This document shows positions 1-9,825 of a stretch of DNA of 64,000 nucleotides, piece after piece. Location of the stretch: assembly GCF_001316105.1 (NCBI RefSeq), contig NZ_BBCP01000008.1:1-64000 (forward strand), in the 5' to 3' direction. Source of the DNA: Thermogymnomonas acidicola JCM 13583 (GTDB lineage: Archaea; Thermoplasmatota; Thermoplasmata; Thermoplasmatales; Thermoplasmataceae). Each line of letters begins with the position of its first letter. Within the stretch, counting starts at the first letter, position 1. The notes beneath the pieces were generated by a model. The model saw only the letters and a list, made by a program, of their open reading frames with translations. It did no database searches and was not told the origin of the DNA. A program made the translations under genes and the position numbers.

Positions 1-655
1 CGCCACGCCCCCCCTGAGAATCAAACAGGGGCCCCCCCCAAAGGTCGGCTCAGGAGGGTCAGAAATCCTCCGTAGAGTGTAAGAGCAAAAGCCGGCTTGA
101 CTGTGTTCCGGGCAATAAGGAACGCAGATGCGAAAGCAGGGTCTAGCGAACCACCCTGTTCCTCCTTAGTGGGGGCGGGTGATAAGAGAGAAGTTACCCC
201 CCCAGGGATAACTGAGTCGTCCTCGGCAAGAGTTCACATCGACCCGAGGGTTTGCTACTTCGATGTCGTCTGTTCCTATCCTGGTGCTGAACAAGGTGCC
301 AAGGGTGGGGGGGCTGTTCGCCCATTAAAAGGGATCCTGAGATGGGTTCACTACGTCGCGAGACAGTAGGGTTGCTTCTCCGTGGGAGTGCTCGGTGTCT
401 GAAGGGAAGGAGCCTTTAGTACGAGAGGAACGGGGGGGGTTCGTGGCTTCTGGTTTACCGGTTGTCTGGCAAGGCACTGCCGGGTAGCCACGCCATACGC
501 GGATAAGAGCTGAAGGCATCTAAGCTCGAAGCCGCCCCTGAAAATAGACACCGTCATCAGGGCTCTCCTAAAAGAGGAGGTTGATAGAGCCGGGATGTAA
601 GTGCCGAGCTGCTGCGAGGCATTAAGTCCACGGCCACTAATCGCCCGAAAGCACA
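1..655 (+). rRNA. rrl: 23S ribosomal RNA, 3' portion (5' part lies outside the window)
   Basis: This is the 3' end of the large-subunit rRNA. The peptidyl-transferase core (GGGATAACTGAGTCG near 204), the A-loop region and the sarcin-ricin loop AGTACGAGAGGAAC (418-431) are clear and of archaeal type. The end near 655 is estimated from loss of similarity after the ACTAATCGCCCGAAAG stretch. Three G or C tracts are longer than the conserved RNA allows: C7 at 197-203 where domain V has four, G7 at 307-313 where GGGTGGGG is expected, and G8 at 432-439. No 5S or 16S gene follows, as in Thermoplasma, whose rRNA genes are scattered. Confidence 0.95.
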
Positions 656-698
656 GTCCATGCTAATGGTTCCGTTGGTGGTGTATGCGGGTCTGAGA

Positions 699-720
699 GC
701 GTTTTTAATTTATCTTTTCG
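699..720 (+). terminator. T-rich termination region after 23S rRNA
   Basis: The stretch GTTTTTAATTTATCTTTTCG starts about 45 bases past the rRNA end. Archaeal transcription commonly ends in such oligo-T tracts without needing a hairpin. The assignment rests only on composition and position. Confidence 0.4.
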
Positions 721-881
721 TTTATCCACAGTCTAGGTTATCCTGCTGTTTGTCCTTGCTCTGATGTGCTTCCCAGTACTGGGTGCGGCCCAATGGCCCG
801 CATCAGAACATGCGTCCCGTGAAGCGTGATGCCATGAGTGGTACAGACAGTTAACGCGGATGAGGCATTTGCCCCCCGGCA
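721..881. other. intergenic stretch with a compact inverted-repeat structure
   Basis: No convincing gene is seen here. Bases 761-806 can fold: CTGATG (761-766) pairs with CATCAG (801-806). This stem encloses the perfect 12-base palindrome CCCAGTACTGGG (772-783) and a second hairpin formed by two GGCC elements near 787-798. It could be a small structured RNA or part of rRNA transcript processing, but I recognise no family. The sequence does not match 5S rRNA, SRP RNA or RNase P RNA. Confidence 0.3.
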
Positions 882-1040
882 CTACAGCCTCCTCGACAGG
901 CACCGGGGGGGACAGACACAGTCACCGGAGAGGAGCGGAAGTATGCTCCTGACCTTTTCATCCACACTCACGCTAGAACACCAGCACGATGGCCCACCGC
1001 ACTCAAACTCCTCCAGACAGAGCGAACACACCTTCCTCAT
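882..1040 (-). CDS. small cysteine-rich CWC-domain protein (52 aa)
   Basis: The minus strand encodes an ORF of 52 codons that starts MRKVCSLCLEEFECGG, continues through SCWC and ends near CVCPPRCLSRRL. The order CxxC, F-x-C-G, CWC, then CxCP-x-CL is the signature of the cysteine-rich CWC family, a short probably zinc-binding domain of unknown function. The expected ending is CP-R-CL. The extra proline comes from a C7 tract that is three bases longer than needed. A TATA-like box (CTTAATATTT on the minus strand) sits about 25 bases before the ATG, consistent with a leaderless gene. Nothing around it suggests a partner. Confidence 0.7.
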   Translation of the reverse strand: MRKVCSLCLEEFECGGPSCWCSSVSVDEKVRSILPLLSGDCVCPPRCLSRRL

Positions 1041-1103
1041 GGTGCATAAAAGTCCTAACAAATATTAAGAAATTTCATTTGAGGACAAGGTTGTATGCGT
1101 GAA

Positions 1104-1448
1104 TCAGAAGGTGACCACACTGTACCCGTTGTTGACGTAATAGGCTAGCCTCTCACCTGCCGGCATCAGGCTAACGCCCATCTCCTCCAGCTTCTTGTCC
1201 ACCCCCCCCGCTGTTCTTTGCAATTGCCACGCATGCAGAATCCACAGCCTTGTTCTCCATCAGGATGTTGAAGTGCTCCAGCGCAGTCCCTGACAGCTGT
1301 GCCAGGTACTCCTCGCTCGGGCCGTAAAACATCACCTTGAGGTCATCGTACCTCTTTGCCTTCACGGACCTCGCGGCCATTATTATGCCCAGATCCGCCC
1401 TTGCAGGGTTCTCCTTACCGCTCATTATCAGAAACAGGGCCTTTGCAT
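1104..1448 (-). CDS. DsrE/DsrF-like (YchN-type) small protein, one frameshift
   Basis: The translation begins (M)AKALFLIMSGKENPARADLG and carries the fold pattern of DsrE-type proteins: an N-terminal beta strand and SGKE loop, then a FYGPSEEYL strand. Such proteins act in sulfur relay or as small-molecule or disulfide-binding subunits, and the exact role here is unknown. The frame breaks at a G8 tract (plus-strand C8 at 1202-1209). With the tract corrected, the C terminus reads GVDKKLEEMGVSLMPAGERL and ends at the TGA at 1104-1106. The ATG at 1446-1448 is one base out of frame, as if ATGGCA had lost a G. If that ATG is rejected, the next in-frame start is 1425. Confidence 0.6.
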
Positions 1449-1485
1449 AGTGGTAAAAGAAAAATGGTTTGAAAAAGTTATCCCT

Positions 1486-2346
1486 TCACCTCAGGTATCT
1501 CCTTCTGGAGAAGTAGAGTGCGGCACCCACGACTATGAGGACCACGATGACTGCCACGATGTAGTACGGGCCTGTTGTAGGTGGCCTTTCCAGTACTATG
1601 GTGTTGGAGTTTGCAACCGCATAGCCAGGCGTCACTATGCTGTACTGCGGGTCTGAAACCACGCTTATCCTCATGCCCCCCCCGCCGTCCAGGGTTATGT
1701 TCACGTCCAGTGTCCTCCCTGCACTGTAGAAGAACGTTGTGGTGTTCGTTGATGGATTGTATGTCCTGTTCCACCTGGCAAGGGCTACGGAGAATGCTGA
1801 GAAGTTCAGGGTTCCGTTGACATAATTGCCGCTGCCCAGGCTAATGTTGGTCACCGAAACGCCGTGGAGTGAGAGGTTATCCCTGAAGTTGAAGGCCCTC
1901 CAGGTCATGTTCGCTGTCCCGTTTGTGTAGACACCGGTGAGTAGCATGCTGAGCTCCGAGGTCCTGTTGATCACCAGGTATGTGTTGTTGACCCTGCGTG
2001 AAACCTGGTTGAAAGATACGCTCAGGTACTTGAGCGATACGTTCGAGTCTAGGGATTCCAGGGTACTGTTGAACATTGCCATGAGGTGGGCGTTCCCTGA
2101 CAGGTTTGCGGCCACACTTAAGTCTGGGAATATGCCCTGGGTTATGTTCAGGATCTCCCTCATTATGCTGGTGTTGGAGACCTGCACCGATATGGTGGTG
2201 TTTGAGAAAGCGTCAACCGTGGCAGTGCCTGATTTCGGGTTCAGGCTCACCTGGACGCTGGCCGCACTCGATGTGAAGGGCATGGCACCGAGGATGACCA
2301 GTGCCACCACTGCTGCCGTGGCCAATACCAGCCTTCTCCTGTACAT
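1486..2346 (-). CDS. single-span surface protein with signal peptide (286 aa)
   Basis: The protein has an N-terminal signal peptide (MYRRRLVLATAAVVALVILG, cleavage near SSAAS at about residue 27), an extracytoplasmic region of about 230 residues with many N-X-S/T sequons, and one C-terminal membrane span (YYIVAVIVVLIVVGAALYF) followed by the basic tail SRRRYLR. It looks like a small glycosylated cell-surface protein of the kind abundant in wall-less Thermoplasmata. I do not recognise a domain. Its start lies 6 bases after the guaB stop, so the two are probably co-transcribed. The frame is intact. Confidence 0.75.
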   Translation of the reverse strand: MYRRRLVLATAAVVALVILGAMPFTSSAASVQVSLNPKSGTATVDAFSNTTISVQVSNTSIMREILNITQGIFPDLSVAANLSGNAHLMAMFNSTLESLDSNVSLKYLSVSFNQVSRRVNNTYLVINRTSELSMLLTGVYTNGTANMTWRAFNFRDNLSLHGVSVTNISLGSGNYVNGTLNFSAFSVALARWNRTYNPSTNTTTFFYSAGRTLDVNITLDGGGGMRISVVSDPQYSIVTPGYAVANSNTIVLERPPTTGPYYIVAVIVVLIVVGAALYFSRRRYLR

Positions 2347-2352
2347 CCGGCA

Positions 2353-3838
<1,486 letters not shown>

Positions 3839-3851
3839 TTAAGGGTAAATG

Positions 3852-3866
3852 GATAGATAAACCTAA
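3852..3866 (-). promoter_or_regulatory. TATA-like promoter of guaB
   Basis: The minus-strand sequence TAGGTTTATCTATCC is centred about 27 bases before the guaB ATG, the usual archaeal spacing for a leaderless or nearly leaderless transcript. It is assigned by spacing and composition only. Confidence 0.5.
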
Positions 3867-3963
3867 CCAATCGGGGGGGGCGACCTGCTTAAAATTGCCC
3901 CCCCAAGTCCTGCTTTGGCACTGCCCTCGATCCCCCCCTCCGCTCCATGCACTCGTCGACTGT

Positions 3964-4700
3964 TCACCTGTCCTGTTTCCTGAATACCTCTCCGATGAAT
4001 GAGAGCGTCCTCTCGGTCAGCGGGGACCAGTCGTACCTGATGAGTGAGAGGTAGCGCCTTGCTATGTCGGCCCTTATGCCCCCCCTCTCCACCCCCCCCA
4101 GGGGGCACGCATTCCAGCCTGTGCATGTCCGAATCCCTAACACCCTGCCTCAGTATCTCCTCCTCTGCCTCATCCGAACTGACCGTGACGGCATACAGCG
4201 GTGCAAGGTTGTAGAGCCTGCTGAACTCAGAGCCTATGTCCATCACTATGCTGTATCCCTGGCTGTAGGCCCTGAGGGCCTCATCACCTATCACAAGGGC
4301 GTACTCCCTCTCTCCGAGGAGATCTGCGGCCTCAGTTCCATCGCTCCTGTAGAGCCTGAAGTCTACGTTGAGCCTCCTGAGTATGAGGGAAAGGTAGAAC
4401 TCCGTTGTCCTTGTGTACCTTGTGACCGCAACCTCAATGCTCTTCCTCAGCCCCCCCTGGCCCCTCCCCAGGAGCAGCGTGCTCATGGTGGTGTGGGCCG
4501 TGTGTATGCTTGCGCTCCTGGACAGCCTGAGGGCATCTCTGTTCTCCATGTATGCGAGAAGCGATACCATGCCCGTCCTCGCCTGGCCATCAAGGAGGCG
4601 TTCCAGTATCCTGCCTGGCTCATAACGCTCCACACTGCACTTCTCCCTAAGTGCCAGGCTCAGGGGGCTCTGAGTGCAGGAAACTTATCAGATCGACCAT
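3964..4700 (-). CDS. mqnA: MqnA-like chorismate dehydratase (futalosine menaquinone pathway), two frameshifts
   Basis: With two tract repairs the product runs from MVDLISFLHSEPLSLAL to ERTLSFIGEVFRKQDR, about 243 aa. Family-like elements are the GMVSLLAYMENRDAL segment, VAVTRYTRTTEFYL, ALVIGDEALRA, and a D-x-G-x-E-x-x-x-L-x-x-L-P-x-Y pattern (MDIGSEFSRLYNLAPLYAV). These match MqnA, a periplasmic-binding-protein fold enzyme that dehydrates chorismate in futalosine-route menaquinone synthesis. Frameshifts lie at G5 (4663-4667, four expected) and in the G/C-rich stretch 4079-4105. Chorismate would come from the aro cluster at 48-52 kb. MqnD and other members of the superfamily are alternatives. 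Confidence 0.6.
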
Positions 4701-4786
4701 CCAGCCATGATGCCTATCACTGTAAAATGGGTTTACACCCCCCATCGTGTGGCGCCCCGGAATCCTCGACTTTTCCGCCTCCGATC

Positions 4787-4801
4787 AAGGTTAAATAAAT
4801 T
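4787..4801 (+). promoter_or_regulatory. TATA-like promoter of the formate dehydrogenase operon
   Basis: The sequence AAGGTTAAATAAATTG lies about 45 bases before the proposed TTG start of fdhA. It is followed by AGAAGAAGGTGG, which can serve as a ribosome-binding site, so this transcript probably carries a short leader. The divergent mqnA-like gene has its own box (CATTTTACAG on the minus strand) 25 bases before its ATG. Confidence 0.45.
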
Positions 4802-4841
4802 GAGCCTTACATTTACAGCACAGGGAGAAGAAGGTGGTTGG

Positions 4842-7805
4842 TTGAGCGGCGAACTCGCGATACAGCTGAACGGCCTGGAGTTCAGGGCCAGGGAGGGAGA
4901 AACCGTCCTGCAGGCACTGATGAGCGCTGGCGTAGATATACCGCATGTGTGTTACCACCCCCCCAGCCTGGGCCCCCCCATACAGACGTGCGATACATGC
5001 ATTGTGGAGGTGGACGGTAAGCTCAAGAGGGCATGTGCAACGCCCCTGTCAGAGGGCATGAAGGTGGAAACTAAGAGCCCAGGGTCATGGAGGCGCGCCT
5101 GGAGGCGGTTAACAGGATCCTACACAACCATGACCTCTACTGCACGGTGTGCGAGAACAACAACGGAGACTGCGCGCTCCACGAGGCAGTTCACATGCTC
5201 AACATGGACAGCCAGAAGTACCCTTTCGAGAAGAAGCCGTATGAGGTGGACGATTCGAACCCATTCTACCGCTACGATCCCAACCAGTGCATACTCTGTG
5301 GCCGCTGCGTCGAGGCGTGCCAGAACGTCGAGGTTAACGAGACACTTTCAATAGACTGGTCCCTCGAGAGGCCCAGGGTCGTCTGGGACCACGGGGTGCC
5401 CATCAACGAGTCCTCGTGCGTTTCCTGCGGGCACTGTGTCACGGTGTGCCCCCCCGTAAACGCGCTGATGGAGAAGAGCATGCTGGGTGAGGCCGGCTAC
5501 CTGACCTCGATACCGCAGGACACAAAGGAGAAACTCATCGACTTCGTGAAGAGCCTCGAGCCTGCCATAGGAATGAGGCCAATAATGGCGCTGAGCAACG
5601 CTGAATCCGCGCTGAGATCGACGCAGATAAAGAAGACAAAGACAGTGTGCACCTACTGCGGTGTCGGCTGTTCCTTCGAGATGTGGACAAAGGGGAGGAA
5701 GATACTGAAGGTCCAGCCCGTGCCGGAGGGCCCGGCGAACGGCATATCCACTTGCATAAAGGGCAAGTTTGGCTGGGACTTCGTAAACAGCAGTGACAGG
5801 CTCACCAGGCCACTCATCAGGGATGGCAATAGGTTCAGGGAGGCCACATGGGAAGAGGCCATCGACAGGGTGGCCAGGGGTCTCATGAGGATAAAGGAGA
5901 AGTACGGAGGGGGGGACGCAATAGAGTTCATCGCCTCGTCGAAGGGCACAAACGAGGAATCTTACCTGCTCCAGAAGCTGGCCAGGCAGGTCTTCGGGAC
6001 TAACAATGTGGACAACAGCTCCAGGTTCTGCCAGGCACCTGCCACAACGGGCCTCTGGAGGACTGTGGGCTACGGTGGGGGGGATTCCGGATCGATTTCA
6101 GACATATACAGCGCTGACCTGATACTTGCGGTCGGAACGAACACAGCGGAATCACACCCGGTCATCGCCACCAGGATAAAGAGGGCCCACAAGCTGAGGG
6201 GGGGACAGAAACTCATCGTTGCTGACATAAGGAAGCATGAGATGGCAGAGAGGGCTGACCTGTTCATACACCCGAGGCCGGGCACGGACCTCGTGTGGCT
6301 GTCCGCTGTAACGAAGTACATAATTGACCAGGGCTGGGAGGACAGGAAGTTCATAGAGGAGAGGACAACGGGGTTCGAGGAGTACAGGAAGAGCCTGGAG
6401 CCATTCACTCTCGACTTTGCGGAGAGGGAGACAGGCATACCCAGGGAGCAGCTGATCAGGGTTGCGGAGATGATACACGAGGCTAAATCGGTCTGCGCAC
6501 TCTGGGCCATGGGAGTTACCCAGCACCAGATGGGGAGCGACACTTCCACCGCCATATCGAACCTCCTTCTCGTCACTGGAAATTACGGCAGGCCAGGGAC
6601 AGGCGCATACCCGCTGAGGGGGCCACAACAACGTCCAGGGCACCAGCGACTTCGGGGCCATGTCAGCATACCTTCCCGGCTACCAGAAGGTCAGCGATCC
6701 AGAGGCCAGGGCGAAGTTCGAGAAGGCATGGAACTGCAAGATACCAGAGAAGGGCGGTTTTGACAACAACTCCTGCCTTGAAGCCATCGAAGAGGGAAAG
6801 ATAAAGGCCATGTATGTGGTGGGAGAGGAGCTCACCACCACCGGCTCAGACACGAACTACATCAAGAAGATGCTTAGCTCCCTGGAGTTCCTGGTCGTCC
6901 AGGACGTCTTCTTCTCAGAGACGGCAAGGTTCGCAGACGTTGTCCTTCCCGCATGCACGAGCCTGGAGAAGGAGGGGACATTTGTGAACACAGAGAGGAG
7001 GATACAGAGGATCTACAAGGTGATGGAGCCCATGGGCGAATCGAAGCCGGACTTCGAGATAATACAGATGGTGGCCCGTGCCTGTGGTGCCAACTGGAAC
7101 TATTCACACCCCCCCAGCGAGGTCATGGATGAGGTCGCCAAGCTCGCACCAATATTTGCAGGCGTTTCCTATGACAGGCTAGAGGGCTTCAACAGCCTGC
7201 AGTGGCCGGTGGGGCCAGACGGAAAGGATACGCCCCTCCTGTACACCGAGAGGTTCAACTTCCCGGACGGCAGGGCAAGGTTCTACCCGCTGGAGTACAG
7301 GCACCCGCTATTCCCTGACGACGAGTTTGACCTCATGCTGAACAACGGCCGCGTGCTTGAGCACTTCCACGAGGGCAATGAGACCTACAGGTCTCCAGGC
7401 ATATCAGAGAAGGTGCCGAACAGCTTCCTCGAGATCTCACCGGAACTGGCAAGGGAGAGGGGGGGCATAGAGACAGGCGACATGGTGCGCGTCATATCCA
7501 GGTGGGGCCAGGTCAGGACGGTGGCGCTGGTCACGGACAGGGTCTCTGGAAAGGAACTCTACATGCATGAACGGGAGGGGGGAGAGGAGGCGATCAATAT
7601 ACTAACAGGGCGCATAATGGACCCAGACTCCCACACACCAGCATACAAGGAGCTGCCTGTCAGGGTCGAGAAGATAGGGAAGAAGGGGGGGAAGAGCCCA
7701 CTGCCACTCAACAACCCGCGCTTCTACCAGAGGAACCCGAGGCCGGGTGTTGAGGTGGAGAAGAAATGGGCCAGGAAGGATTATGTGCCCATAACGGAGG
7801 ACTGA
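4842..7805 (+). CDS. fdhA: formate dehydrogenase, catalytic subunit with NuoG-like N terminus, two frameshifts
   Basis: This large molybdopterin oxidoreductase (about 985 aa) oxidises formate to CO2. Domains in order: a 2Fe-2S ferredoxin domain (HVCYHP..C..C), a His-Cys cluster region ([14 protein letters not shown]), two 4Fe-4S motifs ([11 protein letters not shown] and [12 protein letters not shown]), then the Mo-bis-MGD catalytic domain with its own cluster ([11 protein letters not shown]) and active-site loop SRFCQAP, so cysteine rather than selenocysteine ligates the metal. The C-terminal MGD-binding domain is complete. Frames change at 5075-5085 and at G5 near 6627, which gives RGHNNVQG when four G are read. 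The extra Pro at VCPPVNAL and extra Gly at LRGGQKLI come from +3 tracts. TTG at 4842 is chosen because it follows an AAGGTGG-like site. Confidence 0.92.
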
Positions 7806-7809
7806 TAGC

Positions 7810-8265
7810 TTGGCGAAGGAGATAGAGGTCATAGAGAGGAGGCAGGTGCCGGAGAACCTTGAGGCCTCGATGGCCAAGATCATCGAAGTTCTGGGCAACG
7901 GGGGGGAGGTGATGGAGAAGTTCGCCAGGCTTCTCGATGCGGTGCAGAGGAGCGAGATACTCACCTTCCTAACAGCCCTGCTCGAGAACTGGGACAGGGT
8001 GATGAAGGTAATAACGGAGGAGCTCACGGACGAGAGGATGGCCAGGTTCATAAGGAACGCTCTGAGCGTCTTTGCCATTGTCTCCAGCGTTGACACGGAC
8101 AGGCTAATGAAGGCTGTATCGAAGATGGCAGGGGGGGATGGCAGCGCACCGGCCAGGAGCGGGGGGGACCTGGCACACAACCTCTCCTCCCTGATAAACC
8201 TCCTTTCCGACCCTGAGGTCTCGGCAGGGCTCACAAAGGTGCTCAGGCTCATCGGTTCCATATGA
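7810..8265 (+). CDS. DUF1641 family protein linked to formate dehydrogenase
   Basis: This 151-residue, mostly helical, hydrophilic protein lies 4 bases after fdhA and overlaps fdhD by four bases (ATGA). DUF1641 proteins are typically encoded beside FdhA-type oxidoreductases, for example Bacillus yrhD next to yrhE, and probably form a small partner or assembly subunit. The helical pattern (AKIIEVLGNGGEVMEKFARL and similar) and the SSLINLLSDPEVSAGLTKVL ending fit the family. No metal-binding cysteines are present. The start is TTG, the frame is intact, and the position makes it part of the fdh operon. Confidence 0.75.
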   Translation: MAKEIEVIERRQVPENLEASMAKIIEVLGNGGEVMEKFARLLDAVQRSEILTFLTALLENWDRVMKVITEELTDERMARFIRNALSVFAIVSSVDTDRLMKAVSKMAGGDGSAPARSGGDLAHNLSSLINLLSDPEVSAGLTKVLRLIGSI

Positions 8266-9122
8266 TCGAGGGCAACAACTTTCCGTATTTCACCTTCAGG
8301 GCACAGTGCTATTCCTCCGGTTCCATTGAGCAGAGGGATGAGAAGGTAACGGCGGAGGAGCCCCCTCCTCATAAGGCTCTGCGACGATATGGGGGGGTGC
8401 CGGGACTACGCGACCATAATGAGGACACCGGTCCACGATGACCTCCTTGCCCTCGGCTTCCTTTTCTCTGAGGGCGTTGTGAAGGTGCCGGGCGACGTGA
8501 GGTGGATGAGGTATGCGGGCAGTGAGGCGGATAAGGAATCCAGCCCCAAGAACGCCCTGGAGGTCGGGGGGGTCAGGAGCGTGCCGGTGGGGGGGAGGGC
8601 ACCGAGGCTCGTCGAGTCATCGTGCGGGATATGCGGGAAGCGAGCATAGAGAGCCTGGTAGTGGAGGGCTTCGGTGTCCTGAACGACCGTGCCAGGTTCA
8701 GGGCCTCCACTGTTCTCTCGCTGCCGGAAAAGCTCAGGGGGGGTGAGCAGAGGATATTCGAGGAGACCGGTGGGATACACTCCGCCGGGCTATTCGACAG
8801 CAATGGTGAAGCGATATTCAGTGCGGAAGACGTTGGCAGGCACAACGCAGTCGACAAGGTCATAGGCTTCATGCTGATGAACGGCATAGACGGCAGGGGG
8901 GGAAAGGCGCTCCAGGTCAGCGGCAGGGCTGGCTTCGAGATAGTCCAGAAGGCTGTCCGGGCCAGGATTAGCCTCGTTAGCTCCGTTTCTGCGCCCTCCA
9001 GCCTAGCTGTTGACACTGCACTTAGCTTCAATCTTACACTTTGTGGGTTTGTAAGGCAAGATAGATTTAATGTATACTCCGGTGAAGAGAGAATAGAATT
9101 TGATACTGTTTTTTATGGCTGA
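8262..9122 (+). CDS. fdhD: FdhD sulfurtransferase for formate dehydrogenase maturation, frameshifted
   Basis: FdhD passes sulfur to the molybdenum cofactor of formate dehydrogenase and is required for its activity. The family pattern RTPVHDDLLALGFLFSEG and the essential CxxC in ESSCGICGK are present, followed by the C-terminal domain with AEDVGRHNAVDKVIG. Two frame errors occur. A C5 near 8360 should be four, giving EEPLLIRLCDD. Just after the CGICGK motif one G is missing (AAGCGAGC for AAGGCGAGC). Repaired length is about 285 aa. The ATG overlaps the DUF1641 stop, so fdhA, DUF1641 and fdhD form one operon. Confidence 0.88.
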
Positions 9123-9125
9123 CAT

Positions 9126-9140
9126 ACATTTATATACATA
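9126..9140 (+). promoter_or_regulatory. TATA box of the acetate-type transporter gene
   Basis: The TTTATATAC element at 9129-9137 lies about 29 bases before the ATG at 9162 and just after the fdhD stop. It indicates that the transporter has its own transcription start although it follows the fdh operon closely. Confidence 0.6.
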
Positions 9141-9161
9141 TTCTCCTTAAATCTGGGGGGG

Positions 9162-9757
9162 ATGGTCAGTCCGTTACCACCCCTTGCGATAGGTTTCTTC
9201 GGTCTCGGAGTTGGCTACTTTGTGGTTGGGGGGGGTTCCTACCTGGCCAACTTCCCGAAGGATAAGGACGAGAGTGTCAACAGGACGCTGGGGGGGCAGT
9301 GGATGATCTGGATGCCTGGCTTCATGCAGTTCATAACAGGCACATACATAATGCTGGGGCTCACCATATTCAGCGCGTTCCAGAGCTCCCCCCCCGTCCT
9401 CTACATGGCAGGCCTTGCGTTCACCGCCTACGGTGTCCACTGGTTTGCGATGGGCATATCGAAGTACAGGAGCTCGGACACCAGGGTCGATGGGTTCATG
9501 GCAATAGCCTTCCTGTGGATCAGCATAACGGGCGCGTTCATATTCTACAAGGCCGGGGGGGACATACCAGTCATGGTGCTCTTCATAATCCTGACCCTGA
9601 TCTACATCTTCGACATCCCCGCTTCATTCACCCAGAAGAGGACATGGGGGGCATGGGGGGGAAGGCCACGTTCCAGGTCATTGGCGGTGTCTGGCTCATG
9701 TACCTGATGTTCGCGGCAGCCTCGAACTTCGCCCTTGGCCTGCACTTCCCACTCTGA
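9162..9757 (+). CDS. GPR1/FUN34/YaaH (SatP-like) acetate transporter, C-terminal frameshift
   Basis: About 198 residues with six hydrophobic segments. The N terminus PPLAIGFFGLGVGYFVVG, the QWMIWMPGFMQFITGTYIML segment and the VHWFAMGISKYR loop resemble the YaaH acetate/succinate:proton symporter family. The frame breaks at the two G runs near 9646-9662. In the other frame the protein continues KATFQVIGGVWLMYLMFAAA and ends at 9757. Extra Gly residues at VVGGGS and LGGQW again match +3 tracts. Next to formate dehydrogenase it may import formate or acetate, which is inference from position. Confidence 0.65.
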
Positions 9758-9825
9758 AACATGATCTTTTCCGATTTTTTTGAATAACAAACTTTTTCTG
9801 AGTGGCCCAGCTTTGCTCCCGGCCC

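Noticed and set aside
838-1068. 76-codon plus-strand ORF after 23S rRNA
   Set aside because: It is the antisense of the CWC protein gene and shows no protein-like features or start signals.
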